Below are positions 8,331 to 16,763 of a stretch of 53,636 nucleotides of DNA, one piece after another. Positions within the stretch are counted from its first letter, which is position 1; each line of letters opens with the position of its first letter. Made by a program: the position numbers and the translations under genes. Source of the stretch: Macrococcoides caseolyticum (GTDB lineage Bacteria > Bacillota > Bacilli > Staphylococcales > Staphylococcaceae); NCBI RefSeq assembly GCF_021366795.1, contig NZ_JAHCPS010000012.1, forward strand, positions 1 through 53,636, given 5' to 3'. The notes beneath the pieces are model-generated. The model was not told the origin of the DNA, ran no database searches, and saw only the letters and a list, made by a program, of their open reading frames with translations.

Positions 8331-8354
8331 GTAAACGTTGATATAACAACGATA

Positions 8355-8414
8355 TTAACGTTTTGAGAACTGTGGTGAACGACGAGCGCCTTTAAGACTT
8401 GGTTTTTTACGTTC
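8355..8414 (-). repeat. att: attachment site copy 2 (junction of the two islands)
   Basis: 59 of 60 bases match the rpsI 3' end at 25954-26013 (T for C at 8400). The right end of the distal island lies on one side and the left end of the proximal island on the other, so it is the shared internal junction of a tandem array. Confidence 0.92.
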
Positions 8415-8465
8415 AAAAACTTTAGGATTTAGTATAGTTGTATAGACTATCGTACACCTTGATAT

Positions 8466-8561
8466 AAAAGGGTTTTTGATTTTTAGGATTGCTTAGAATT
8501 GCATCAAATATGACTTGGGGGTAACTAAAGGGTAACTAAATAAACTACTGGCCGGCGGTAA
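8466..8561 (+). repeat. island left-end sequence, copy 3 (integrase arm region)
   Basis: This matches 572-667 with a few differences. It has GGGTAACTAAA twice in tandem (8519-8529, 8530-8540) and ends in CTGGCCGGCGGTAA (8548-8561). A single GGGTAAC occurs at the opposite end (25870-25876). It probably binds integrase or excisionase. Confidence 0.7.
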
Positions 8562-9668
8562 TTATGTTTTTATAACTTCTGTATTAATCACAAAACTTAC
8601 TACTGCTTTACCATCTTCATTATTAATAAATACATCACTATCAAACTGTTTCAATACCTCACTTGCAAAATATAATCCAATTCCAGAGCCATTAGATTCC
8701 TTACTTTTTACACCCCATTCTTTTGCAGAATTAATTTCTTCTGAACTAAATAATTTTCCATCATTGATTACAGAAAACTTCAAAGAATTGGTCGGAATGT
8801 ATTGAAGCTTTACATAAACTATTTTATCTGAGTACTTTAAGGCATTATTTATTAAGTTATCTATTACATGATATAGAATTTGACTATTTATAAAATATTT
8901 ACTACTAAGAAATTCATCATCCATGTTTATATTCAATACTTTTGATTTTAAAATATATTCATTATTATAATTTTTGTTCAAAATTTCTACTATATCTTTA
9001 ATACTTATCAAATCAGTATTTTCAGGTAGCATATTAATATTATTAATATGAATTTTTATTTGATCATTAACTCGATAAAGAGAATTGCTTATAATTTCAC
9101 TTTCTTTACTAATTTTTTCTCTAATAATTTCATCAGGTAATTTAGATTCATTAATTTTTCTTAATAATTCCGTATGTCCTTGCAATACAGTCAAAGGCGT
9201 CTTTAAATCATGCTCAAAAACTTCTAATTTCCTCTTAAAATTATTTTGAATTGTCAATTGTTCCTTAATATTACTTCGTAAAAAATCTTGAATTTCTTCT
9301 ATTTCAGATATAATATCGTTGAATTCCTTAATATTCGTTTTTTCAATCTTTTTGTCAAGATCTTTATCTTTTAATCCTTGTATAATATTATTCATGTGTA
9401 TTATATTGTTTAGTATTTCTTTTTTATAAAAATATCTTGTTAAGAAGTATATAAAAAATAATGGTACGCAAATATTTATTAAAGTACTAGTTATCATAAA
9501 TAAATAGTGTGTTTCTTCCCAAAAGTCTGGATAAAGGTAATGACCTATTTTCGAAAATTCTATTCTGTTCAATATGATTTGTAACAAAAAAATTGTTAAA
9601 ATACTGACCAGTATTATTAATATATTCAACTTTTGAATCTTTTTTTTTATACTTTCTACGTTAACCAT
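8562..9668 (-). CDS. sensor histidine kinase of the RiPP cluster
   Basis: The 368-residue membrane kinase has two helices (about 14-34 and 56-78) with only a short external loop. A dimerisation/phosphoacceptor region contains FEHDLKTPLTVL (His153), followed by an N box (IDNLINNALKYSD) and a G box (GSGIGLYFASE). The small sensor loop resembles kinases that detect antimicrobial peptides together with an ABC transporter. It overlaps the response regulator gene by 13 bases and is translated after it. It probably senses the cluster's own product or cell-envelope stress and controls the adjacent ABC genes; that target is inferred. Confidence 0.88.
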   Translation of the reverse strand: MVNVESIKKKIQKLNILIILVSILTIFLLQIILNRIEFSKIGHYLYPDFWEETHYLFMITSTLINICVPLFFIYFLTRYFYKKEILNNIIHMNNIIQGLKDKDLDKKIEKTNIKEFNDIISEIEEIQDFLRSNIKEQLTIQNNFKRKLEVFEHDLKTPLTVLQGHTELLRKINESKLPDEIIREKISKESEIISNSLYRVNDQIKIHINNINMLPENTDLISIKDIVEILNKNYNNEYILKSKVLNINMDDEFLSSKYFINSQILYHVIDNLINNALKYSDKIVYVKLQYIPTNSLKFSVINDGKLFSSEEINSAKEWGVKSKESNGSGIGLYFASEVLKQFDSDVFINNEDGKAVVSFVINTEVIKT

Positions 9669-10324
9669 TTATAACCAACACCCCATTTGGTATCAATATA
9701 TTCATATTCACTAAACTTACTAATCTTCTTTCTTACTTTTCTGATATGTTCCGAAATAACTTGTGTACTTCCTTGCTTATTTAAGTTTACTAAATCATAT
9801 ATTTGTTCTTTACTAAAATAGTAATTTGAGTTCAATGATAATAGCTTAATAATTTCAAACTCAATTTTAGTAAGATAAATAGGATTGTCATTAACTGATA
9901 TTTCAAAAGCATCATAATCTATCACTAAGTCTTTATATCTTCTAATATTATTTATGTGATTAATATCACTTTGTTGGTTAAGTATATTTTTAATCCTTAC
10001 CACCAACTCTTCCATATAAAAAGGTTTAGCTATATAATCTTTTGCCCCTAATGAAAAACATTTCAAACGTGTATCTAAATTATCTTTTGCAGTTAAAAAA
10101 ATTATAGGAATGTCTGTAGATGAGATTTGCTCTGCAACAGTAAAACCATCTACATAAGGCATTTTAATATCTAATATTATTAGATTAATACTACTATTCA
10201 GTTTTTCTATCGCTTCTCTTCCATTGTATGCAACTATTGTATTAAAACCTTCTAGAAATAAGCTTTCTTGTATGAAAGAAACTATATTCTCTTCATCATC
10301 TACAATCATAATATTATATGTCAT
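9656..10324 (-). CDS. OmpR-family response regulator
   Basis: The 222-residue protein has a receiver domain (acidic pair in IVDDEEN, phosphoacceptor Asp52 in LDIKMP, FLTAKD, and a conserved Lys in AKPF). A C-terminal winged-helix DNA-binding domain ends in DTKWGVGYKW. It forms a two-component system with the kinase gene it overlaps. Its start is divergent from the thioredoxin-like gene across 109 bases holding a good promoter, so both may be controlled there. Confidence 0.9.
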   Translation of the reverse strand: MTYNIMIVDDEENIVSFIQESLFLEGFNTIVAYNGREAIEKLNSSINLIILDIKMPYVDGFTVAEQISSTDIPIIFLTAKDNLDTRLKCFSLGAKDYIAKPFYMEELVVRIKNILNQQSDINHINNIRRYKDLVIDYDAFEISVNDNPIYLTKIEFEIIKLLSLNSNYYFSKEQIYDLVNLNKQGSTQVISEHIRKVRKKISKFSEYEYIDTKWGVGYKWLT

Positions 10325-10369
10325 TTTTTAACCTCTTTAAGAACTTTTTTTTACATTTACGTAATATAA

Positions 10370-10397
10370 TTTAAATATCATCCAATTATAGTATAAT
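10370..10397 (+). promoter_or_regulatory. promoter of the thioredoxin-like gene
   Basis: TTTAAA (10370-10375) and TATAAT (10392-10397) are separated by 16 bases, 37 bases upstream of the ATG at 10434. The region also faces the response regulator gene. Confidence 0.5.
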
Positions 10398-10433
10398 ACA
10401 AATTGTAAATTAATATAAAGGAGCGAGGAACAT

Positions 10434-10934
10434 ATGTTTAATAAAATTTTCTTATTATCTATTTCATTAGCTATTTCTTCAGCCTTGATTAGTCCTCTAA
10501 ATGTACATGCTAATGAAAATCCAACTGAGGTTTTAAAAGAAACTAAACGTGAAACAAATATTTCAAAAGAAAAATATGAAAAAAATATAAAAAATTTGAT
10601 TTCACTAAGTAGCTCTGAAGCTGTGTCTTTAATAGACTCAAAAGACTCATATTACCTTTATATCGGTTATGCAGATTGTCCATTTTGCAGAGAGTTTTCT
10701 ACTGTGTTAAAAAAATTTAGTAGACATGCCAATAAGCCGATATATTATATTAATTTAAATAATAATTCAAAAATTAATTCTCCCGATGATATTGATAAGA
10801 TTCAAAAGTTTTTAATAGAGAAAGCGTCATTCGACTCCACACCAACATTTTTAAAAATTGAAAATCAACAAATAAAGAATAAACTTGAAGGATCTAAAAC
10901 AACATTACAAGACTTACTTCAAATAAATCAGTAA
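10434..10934 (+). CDS. secreted thioredoxin-like protein with CPFC motif
   Basis: The 166-residue protein has a signal peptide (about 1-26, ending NVHA). Its thioredoxin-fold domain has IGYADCPFCREF (Cys82, Cys85) and a later STPTFLKI segment containing the cis-proline. It resembles the PedC/BrcD-type accessory proteins found with bacteriocin genes, which form or reduce disulfides outside the membrane. Strong GGAG before the ATG. In this cluster it may manage thiols of the cysteine-rich product or of target proteins; that role is inferred. Confidence 0.75.
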   Translation: MFNKIFLLSISLAISSALISPLNVHANENPTEVLKETKRETNISKEKYEKNIKNLISLSSSEAVSLIDSKDSYYLYIGYADCPFCREFSTVLKKFSRHANKPIYYINLNNNSKINSPDDIDKIQKFLIEKASFDSTPTFLKIENQQIKNKLEGSKTTLQDLLQINQ

Positions 10935-11564
10935 TTAGAGGGAGCTTTTAATATTAGCCCCCTTTATTTTTTTTGAAAGTACAACAATAACAATTAAAAG
11001 TATTAAACTTATTATTATTTGCAATATTTTGAAATGAGATGGAAAATTGAATGTTTCTGGAAATAGAAACATAAATCCTAAATTTCTAAATCCTAAACAA
11101 ATTAGAAAATATACTAATCCTAACATGTATCCATTTAAAAAATTATTGGTTAAAATACTTATTAATAAACAAATTGAACCAATAAAAATTGTACTTGTAA
11201 ATGCGATAAATATATCTGTTAATCTAACTTGAGAATTAAATATCATAAGCATAATATAAGCAAAGATAGATAACAATAAAGTTACAACTAAAGTACTTAC
11301 AGTTCTAAATACAAAAATATATTGATAATCATATTTTTTTGTATTAATGAGTTCCGTGATATCATGATTTTTTTCGATTGAGAATAGCGTTGGAAATAGA
11401 ACGATGCCCATAATACAAAAGAATAACTCTAAATATTGTATAACACGATCATGATTTAAATTAGATATACCATTTAAGAACATACTAAATACAACAACGA
11501 TGAAACAAACGATATAAAGGTTTAAAAGATTATTCTTTAAGTCTATTTCGAATAATTTTACCAC
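10935..11564 (-). CDS. ABC-2 type permease, small subunit (likely immunity)
   Basis: The 209-residue integral membrane protein has about six hydrophobic helices and no recognised soluble domain. It overlaps the end of the larger permease gene by 35 bases and starts with GTG. With the permease and ATPase upstream it forms a three-gene transporter resembling the immunity ABC systems of bacteriocin clusters (LanFEG/BcrAB style). Its stop abuts that of the convergent thioredoxin-like gene. Exact family not recognised. Confidence 0.7.
   Translation of the reverse strand: MVKLFEIDLKNNLLNLYIVCFIVVVFSMFLNGISNLNHDRVIQYLELFFCIMGIVLFPTLFSIEKNHDITELINTKKYDYQYIFVFRTVSTLVVTLLLSIFAYIMLMIFNSQVRLTDIFIAFTSTIFIGSICLLISILTNNFLNGYMLGLVYFLICLGFRNLGFMFLFPETFNFPSHFKILQIIISLILLIVIVVLSKKIKGANIKSSL
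10939..10963. terminator. possible shared terminator between convergent genes
   Basis: AGGGAGCT pairs with AGCCCCCT (one mismatch), followed on the plus strand by a T-rich run. It lies just after the stop of the thioredoxin-like gene and overlaps the last codons of the convergent permease gene. Confidence 0.4.
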
Positions 11565-12651
11565 CTGAAATGACCCCCCTTCTTTTAATCCTAAATAAGT
11601 ATATACTCATGATAAAAATGATTATGCTTATCATAAAATAGATAAATCTATTCATAATAAAATCATTAAAGTTATTATAAAAATAAATTGAATTAAATAG
11701 TGTATTATGTCTAGGGATATATAATGAACCATAAATCCCTTCTATACTTTTTGAACCTATATTTAAATTGATGAACCATATAAAAATTTGAACAATACAC
11801 CCTATAAATGAACTAAATAAAATAGTCAACATCATACCCATCGCACTTGAAAGCGTTATGATAGGTAAAGTCCATATGATAAGTATTTTATAAAATATTA
11901 AGAGGGATTGAATCGAGATAGAATGAACACTCGCAAGATTTATAACAAAATATATCGAAAATAGTAGCACCGGTAAAAATGACAACAGTATTACAGTGAT
12001 AAATCTTACACTTATTAATTTCAAAGATGATATTTTTTTAGGATAGATGCTTTCAAAAGCTTTACTCTTACGATCTGATAAAAAAGTATATGCACCTAGA
12101 AAAAATGGTAAAATCCCTAAAACTATCCCCATTACATCCGAATAATAACGACTATATGCACCTAGATAAAGGTCTTTGTTTTTTATCGATTGTTTCTCTG
12201 ATTGGAGTTCTTGCTTATTCATCGCTTTCTTCGAGTATAAATGTATATTATCTTCAGAATAATTCGATCCTGAGCCTATATATTCTGATATAGCATTTTT
12301 ATATTTGTTAAAATCGTTATAGTTTTTACTGCTTTTCATTTTGAGGAATATGTCTTTTACTTCTCTTAATTCTTTTTTATTCAAGTTTTTTATTTTCAAA
12401 AATCCGAACTGATATGTTTTAAATTCATTACTTTTAATCTCTGTTTCCAAATCATCAATAATATTCTTTCGTATAATATTTTTATCATTTGTGTTCATAA
12501 CGATTTCGCCATCTTTGTAAATATCAGAATTAAGGTTAAAATCGATTATTTGTTGGCAGTTTAAGAACCCAAAAACTAAGATGAGTAATACATAAAAAAT
12601 ATATGTTTTACTAGTCACTATCTTTTTCATTTCTAGACATAGAAGTTTCAT
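11530..12651 (-). CDS. ABC-2 type permease, large subunit (likely immunity)
   Basis: The 373-residue membrane protein has one N-terminal helix (about 13-29), a long extracytoplasmic region (about 30-170) and then about five further helices. This is the topology of ABC-2 permeases in antimicrobial-peptide and bacteriocin immunity exporters. It overlaps the ATPase gene by 4 bases and the small permease by 35, so the three are translated together. The substrate is inferred from the RiPP context to be the cluster's product. Confidence 0.75.
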   Translation of the reverse strand: MKLLCLEMKKIVTSKTYIFYVLLILVFGFLNCQQIIDFNLNSDIYKDGEIVMNTNDKNIIRKNIIDDLETEIKSNEFKTYQFGFLKIKNLNKKELREVKDIFLKMKSSKNYNDFNKYKNAISEYIGSGSNYSEDNIHLYSKKAMNKQELQSEKQSIKNKDLYLGAYSRYYSDVMGIVLGILPFFLGAYTFLSDRKSKAFESIYPKKISSLKLISVRFITVILLSFLPVLLFSIYFVINLASVHSISIQSLLIFYKILIIWTLPIITLSSAMGMMLTILFSSFIGCIVQIFIWFINLNIGSKSIEGIYGSLYIPRHNTLFNSIYFYNNFNDFIMNRFIYFMISIIIFIMSIYLFRIKRRGVISGGKIIRNRLKE

Positions 12652-13532
12652 ACACGCTCACCTCTATCTATTTTTTGTAAAAAGTACATATAGGCATCTT
12701 CAAAATCATGAGCAACTATCTCAGATCCTTGTATCTTTTCATCTGATACAAAACGAACTTTCAAATGTCCTTGATATTCATTTATTTTAGTAATAAATAC
12801 ATTTTCCTTTCTGAATGAGATGAGTTCATTATTTGGGATAATGATGTCATAAACTTTATTATGGGCATTTTCAATCAAATCACTTATACTACCGGTATAT
12901 TCAATTTTCCCCTTATCTAATATCGCGATATCTTTACATATTGATTCAATGTCACTCACAATATGCGTAGATATAATAACAATCTTATCTTCAGCCAAAC
13001 CCGATAATAGATTTCGTAATCGAACTCTTTCCTCAGGGTCTAAACCGGCAGTCGGTTCATCAACTATAATTACTGATGGGTCGTGTATGATTGCTTGTGC
13101 AATTCCTAACCTCTTTTTCATCCCTCCTGATAATCCTTTTACTTTTTTAGATTTATGTTCGAATAAATTCACTTTTTTCAACACTTCTTCTATCTTACTA
13201 TCTATTGTATTTTTATCCATACCTGATAATATTCCTAAGTAGTAAAGACACTCTTCAACCTTCATATTAGGATAAAAATCAAAATCTTGCGGCAAGTATC
13301 CTATCAACTCTCGTATTTTCTCGGTCTTTTCTAGTGGAATATCATTAATGACAACTGACCCTTCACTTTTTTTGAGAATAGTTGCGATAATCTTCATCAA
13401 CGTCGACTTCCCTGAACCATTTCGACCAAGAATACCAAACATACCATTTTCAATAACTAAATTAACGTCGTTCAATGCCTTCTTTTTGTTATCATATATT
13501 TTACTTACATTTTTAATAACTATTTTATTCAT
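12648..13532 (-). CDS. ABC transporter ATP-binding protein (BcrA/CcmA type)
   Basis: The 294-residue ATPase has Walker A GRNGSGKST (36-44), signature LSGGMKKRLG, Walker B VIIVDEPTAGLDPEE and the STH switch histidine. After the roughly 210-residue nucleotide-binding domain comes an about 80-residue C-terminal extension as in BcrA-type ATPases of peptide resistance. AAGGAGG lies upstream of the ATG. It is first of three overlapping genes and divergent from the radical SAM operon, with 170 AT-rich bases between that probably hold both promoters. Confidence 0.88.
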   Translation of the reverse strand: MNKIVIKNVSKIYDNKKKALNDVNLVIENGMFGILGRNGSGKSTLMKIIATILKKSEGSVVINDIPLEKTEKIRELIGYLPQDFDFYPNMKVEECLYYLGILSGMDKNTIDSKIEEVLKKVNLFEHKSKKVKGLSGGMKKRLGIAQAIIHDPSVIIVDEPTAGLDPEERVRLRNLLSGLAEDKIVIISTHIVSDIESICKDIAILDKGKIEYTGSISDLIENAHNKVYDIIIPNNELISFRKENVFITKINEYQGHLKVRFVSDEKIQGSEIVAHDFEDAYMYFLQKIDRGERV

Positions 13533-13702
13533 CGTATACTCCTCCTTTGTTTCAAAGATATCAAATATATATCAACTAATTATCAATATTGTAAAGGTCA
13601 CAAATTATACATATTTGTCTTTTGTGAAAACGTTGTCAAAATTGAATTTTAATTGATAAAAAATTGATATTTTTTAGATAAGTTTCGTAGTGAGGTGATT
13701 GG

Positions 13703-14914
13703 ATGTACATAAAAAGCAAAAATTCTAAAGAATTATATTTCAGAAATAAGGTAATCCTAGTAAATATGGATAACGGAAATTGGATAAGGTCGTCAGTAAA
13801 GTATTTTGAGCTTCTAGATAAAATCATTACTTCCGGAAACTATTCGTTATTAGAATTTAATAACTCAGATAATCAAGCGCTTAATAATTTAAAAGAGTTA
13901 TTTAATCAATTATTAGATATTGATTACTACGTTTCTTTAGAACATAAGTATCAAAAAGATTCATTGCACGTCACTATTACATTTACACATAAATGTAATT
14001 TGACTTGTAATCACTGCGTACTTTCTTCTTCACCCGATTCACCTGATGTACTAAGTACTGACCAAATAAAAACAATTATTGATAGAGTCCTTGTAGCTTC
14101 TCCTACCTCATTAATAATATCTGGAGGGGAACCATTTGTTCGTAAAGATTTATTCAACATAATTAGTTATATAAGAAAGTATTATGATGGCAACCTCGTT
14201 GTTATGACAAATGGATTATTAATTAATAAAAAAGATATCCCCTTTATTAAAGAAAATATTGATGCATTAGACATAAGTCTAGATGGATACGACGACGCTA
14301 GTGTAAAAAAAATAAGAGGGAATAAAGTATTTTCTCAAGTACATAAAAAGATTGGTTGGTTAAAAAACGAGAATTTCAAACGTATTAGTCTTTCTATGGT
14401 ATTAACTAAAGATAACTATTCACATAGAAAAGATTTTATAAATCTATGTGAAAAGCTTGAAGTAAGACCTATCCTAAGACCATTTCATCCTGACGGTCGA
14501 GCGATCGAAGGAGTTAATGATTCTGATTTAATACCAACTGATATTTTATTTGAAGAATATAGTTGTCATCACTGCAAACCCGGTGATCGAGAATTTGTTA
14601 TTAGTTATAACGGTGATATATACCCTTGTAATAATCTAATATCTGATGATTTGAAGATAGGAAATATACTAAATGATGAAGATATATTAAGTAAATTAAA
14701 GAGCAAACAAGGGGAATTAGATTATATTTTTAATAAGATTGATAGTTTAAGACCATTAAATGATGATAATTGCAGAAACTGTAAGGTTAATCTATTTTGT
14801 TGGGAATGTATTTCAAGATTTCAAGCAATAAAAAATAATAGCACTAAACTTGGAGAATTTTGTGATTACAAAAAAGAAAAATTATATAAAGAAGTTTGGG
14901 GGGAAAAAATTTGA
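13703..14914 (+). CDS. radical SAM/SPASM RiPP maturase 1
   Basis: The 403-residue protein has an N-terminal region of about 85 residues that could be a PqqD-like leader-recognition domain. The radical SAM core follows, with Cys98, Cys102 and Cys105 (CNLTCNHC) binding the cleavable 4Fe-4S cluster and GGEP at 141-144. The C-terminal SPASM domain carries many cysteines (CHHC, DIYPCNN, CRNC, FCWEC) for auxiliary clusters. Such enzymes form thioether (sactipeptide/ranthipeptide) or carbon-carbon crosslinks in precursor peptides. GAGGTGATT precedes the ATG. It opens the operon leading to the precursors and overlaps the next radical SAM gene. Confidence 0.9.
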   Translation: MYIKSKNSKELYFRNKVILVNMDNGNWIRSSVKYFELLDKIITSGNYSLLEFNNSDNQALNNLKELFNQLLDIDYYVSLEHKYQKDSLHVTITFTHKCNLTCNHCVLSSSPDSPDVLSTDQIKTIIDRVLVASPTSLIISGGEPFVRKDLFNIISYIRKYYDGNLVVMTNGLLINKKDIPFIKENIDALDISLDGYDDASVKKIRGNKVFSQVHKKIGWLKNENFKRISLSMVLTKDNYSHRKDFINLCEKLEVRPILRPFHPDGRAIEGVNDSDLIPTDILFEEYSCHHCKPGDREFVISYNGDIYPCNNLISDDLKIGNILNDEDILSKLKSKQGELDYIFNKIDSLRPLNDDNCRNCKVNLFCWECISRFQAIKNNSTKLGEFCDYKKEKLYKEVWGEKI

Positions 14915-15951
14915 ATTTGACTTTTTGGATAACAGAAGATTGTAATCTAAGGTGTAAATATTGTTATGTAAGTAAGAATGCTAAATATTTCAATAATGAA
15001 AATATAGATAGCACTTTTCAATTTCTTACACAGCTAATTGAAAACAGTCATGAGAAGTATTTTAATGTTAATTTTCATGGTGGTGAACCTACTTTAAACT
15101 TTTCAGTAATTGAGAAAATTGTTGATAGATTTAAAAAATTAAAAGAACAACATGATTTACATATTAGATATTACATTACTACTAACGGAACAGTAATGAA
15201 TAAAAAAATTATGAGTTTTATGATAGATAACAATTTTAATATCAGTTTAAGTGTGGATGGTACAAAAGATATTCACGATGCCAATAGAATATATAGTAAT
15301 GGATTAGGAAGTTTTGACAAAACTATGGGAACTTTGAAGTTATTCAAGGAAAGGAATTATCATGTCCGCATACGAATGACCATAACCCCACTAACGGTAA
15401 ATAACTTATTCGATAGCTATAAATACTTTTATGAAATGGGATATCTAGGAATTACAGCAGTTCCTGATACTACAACATCTGAGTGGAATCAAGAATCAGT
15501 AAAAAATTATGAAATTGAAATGAATAAAATATCCAAATATTTATATAGTAAATCAGAAAGAGATTTTAATAATCATATTCATAATTTAAGTATTTGTATT
15601 TTTAAAAAATTAGAAATTTGTGATGGAGGTATTAATACATTTCATATTTCAGCACATGGTGATATTTATCCTTGTGCATTAGTTGTAGGACAAGAAAAAT
15701 TTAATATCGGTAATGCTAAGAATGGTTTGAACAATAATAAAATAGAAAACTTCAGAAAAGAATATTCAATAAACAATCAGCAATGTCAAAAGTGTTCCTT
15801 GATGCAATTCTGCGAAGGTAATAGATGTAAATATATAAACTATGCTTCTACTGGATCTTTTCATAAACCAAGTCCAAGTTACTGTAGTCTACATAGAAAG
15901 CAATTTTTTGTAGTGAAAAATGCTAAAGAAAACTATGAAACCAAAGTATGA
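14911..15951 (+). CDS. radical SAM/SPASM RiPP maturase 2
   Basis: This is a second, different radical SAM enzyme. From TTG 14911 the CX3CX2C motif (DCNLRCKYCYV) falls within the first 20 residues, so there is no leader-binding domain in front. FHGGEP follows, and a SPASM-like C-terminus has IYPCALV, CQKCSLMQFC and further cysteines, as in anaerobic sulfatase-maturase-like enzymes. The TTG overlaps the stop of maturase 1 (TTGA) with a G-run 7 bases upstream, so translation is coupled; a TTG at 14896 is less well placed. Paired maturases occur in two-peptide sactibiotics such as thuricin CD. Here each might make different bonds or work as a complex. Confidence 0.88.
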   Translation: MNLTFWITEDCNLRCKYCYVSKNAKYFNNENIDSTFQFLTQLIENSHEKYFNVNFHGGEPTLNFSVIEKIVDRFKKLKEQHDLHIRYYITTNGTVMNKKIMSFMIDNNFNISLSVDGTKDIHDANRIYSNGLGSFDKTMGTLKLFKERNYHVRIRMTITPLTVNNLFDSYKYFYEMGYLGITAVPDTTTSEWNQESVKNYEIEMNKISKYLYSKSERDFNNHIHNLSICIFKKLEICDGGINTFHISAHGDIYPCALVVGQEKFNIGNAKNGLNNNKIENFRKEYSINNQQCQKCSLMQFCEGNRCKYINYASTGSFHKPSPSYCSLHRKQFFVVKNAKENYETKV

Positions 15952-16762
15952 TTTAGTTTTAATTGATGTCTTTGCCGAAGATAGCGTTAGTAGAAGTCAT
16001 GGGTATTGCTCCTTAAAAATTATTCAAAATCAAAAACACTACAAGATTAAGAAAATAGATATAAGTTCTAAAAATAATAAAAAAAGAACTCATAACCATA
16101 TCTTAATCTCAGAACTACGTAATTTAACGGATACAGAAACAAAATTAATTTGCATACCTTTATCCTCAAAAATAAATAACGAAAATTTATTTTTAGAATT
16201 ATATAAATTAAAAAATCATGGAATAAATATTATTGCACCTTATATGAATGGTTTTGAAGGTGAATCTTTTCCTGCTTCATATTCGATAGTTCAAGGTATT
16301 AAAGGGATTAATTTTGGCGATGATCGACTTTTTAAAGAAATTGGAGAGGTGATGTATTTTAATGATACTCCAACTGTGTTTAAGAAAAATGGTGAGTATA
16401 CTTTTTTCTCAGGTAACAGTAAGGCATGTTCTTTAGCCACTCGATATTTTATAGATAAAGAATATCCTAATTCTAATTTACAAAATTATAATTTATATAC
16501 TTCTGAAGATGTTAATCAGATTGTAAATACTAAAAAAACTATTGAAATATTAGAAGAAGTAACGAATAAAAAGATAATTTTCACACAAAATATGATTCAT
16601 GATGTGCCTATATATCATGAAAATATTGGAATCAATGAAGGAAATATTAAAGAGCTTTTGAATATAATATGGTCACTCAATACTAAGACGAGAAACAATG
16701 GCTATTTAAGTCTTGACCACGTATCTACTGTAGGTAAATTGTCTCAATTCATAGGAGATTGA
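15920..16762 (+). CDS. subtilisin-like (S8) protein, probable leader protease
   Basis: The 280-residue protein has no signal peptide. Residues line up with the subtilase triad: Asp16 in LVLIDVF, His27 in SRSHGY and Ser167 in FFSGNSKACSLA (compare GTSxAA). Also seen are the oxyanion-type Asn110 in APYMNG and SFPASYSIVQGIKG, matching the PASY...V..G strand of S8 enzymes. The Asp-His distance is 11 residues rather than about 32, so the fold is trimmed. After about 190 the sequence is unrecognised. The start overlaps maturase 2 by 32 bases; ATG 15935 is an alternative. A cytoplasmic S8 protein in this position suggests leader removal, but catalysis is unproven. Confidence 0.6.
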   Translation: MLKKTMKPKYDLVLIDVFAEDSVSRSHGYCSLKIIQNQKHYKIKKIDISSKNNKKRTHNHILISELRNLTDTETKLICIPLSSKINNENLFLELYKLKNHGINIIAPYMNGFEGESFPASYSIVQGIKGINFGDDRLFKEIGEVMYFNDTPTVFKKNGEYTFFSGNSKACSLATRYFIDKEYPNSNLQNYNLYTSEDVNQIVNTKKTIEILEEVTNKKIIFTQNMIHDVPIYHENIGINEGNIKELLNIIWSLNTKTRNNGYLSLDHVSTVGKLSQFIGD

Positions 16763-16763
16763 C

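Larger units (their letters stand above)
521..8354. mobile_element. distal rpsI island without integrase, carrying Thoeris
   Basis: The segment is bounded by 60-bp att copies at 461-520 and 8355-8414. Its left end resembles that of the proximal island, including paired GGGTAACTAAA arms. Its right end (about 8270-8354) resembles the proximal island's right end (about 25870-25953): GGGTAAC, a hairpin terminator, then the core. No integrase, excisionase or replication gene is present. It therefore looks like a decayed or non-autonomous island that would need the neighbouring integrase in trans. Cargo is a TIR/SIR2 defence operon, a broken nucleotidyltransferase gene, a DUF4865/LysR pair, an FMN reductase and a second LysR regulator. 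Confidence 0.8.
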
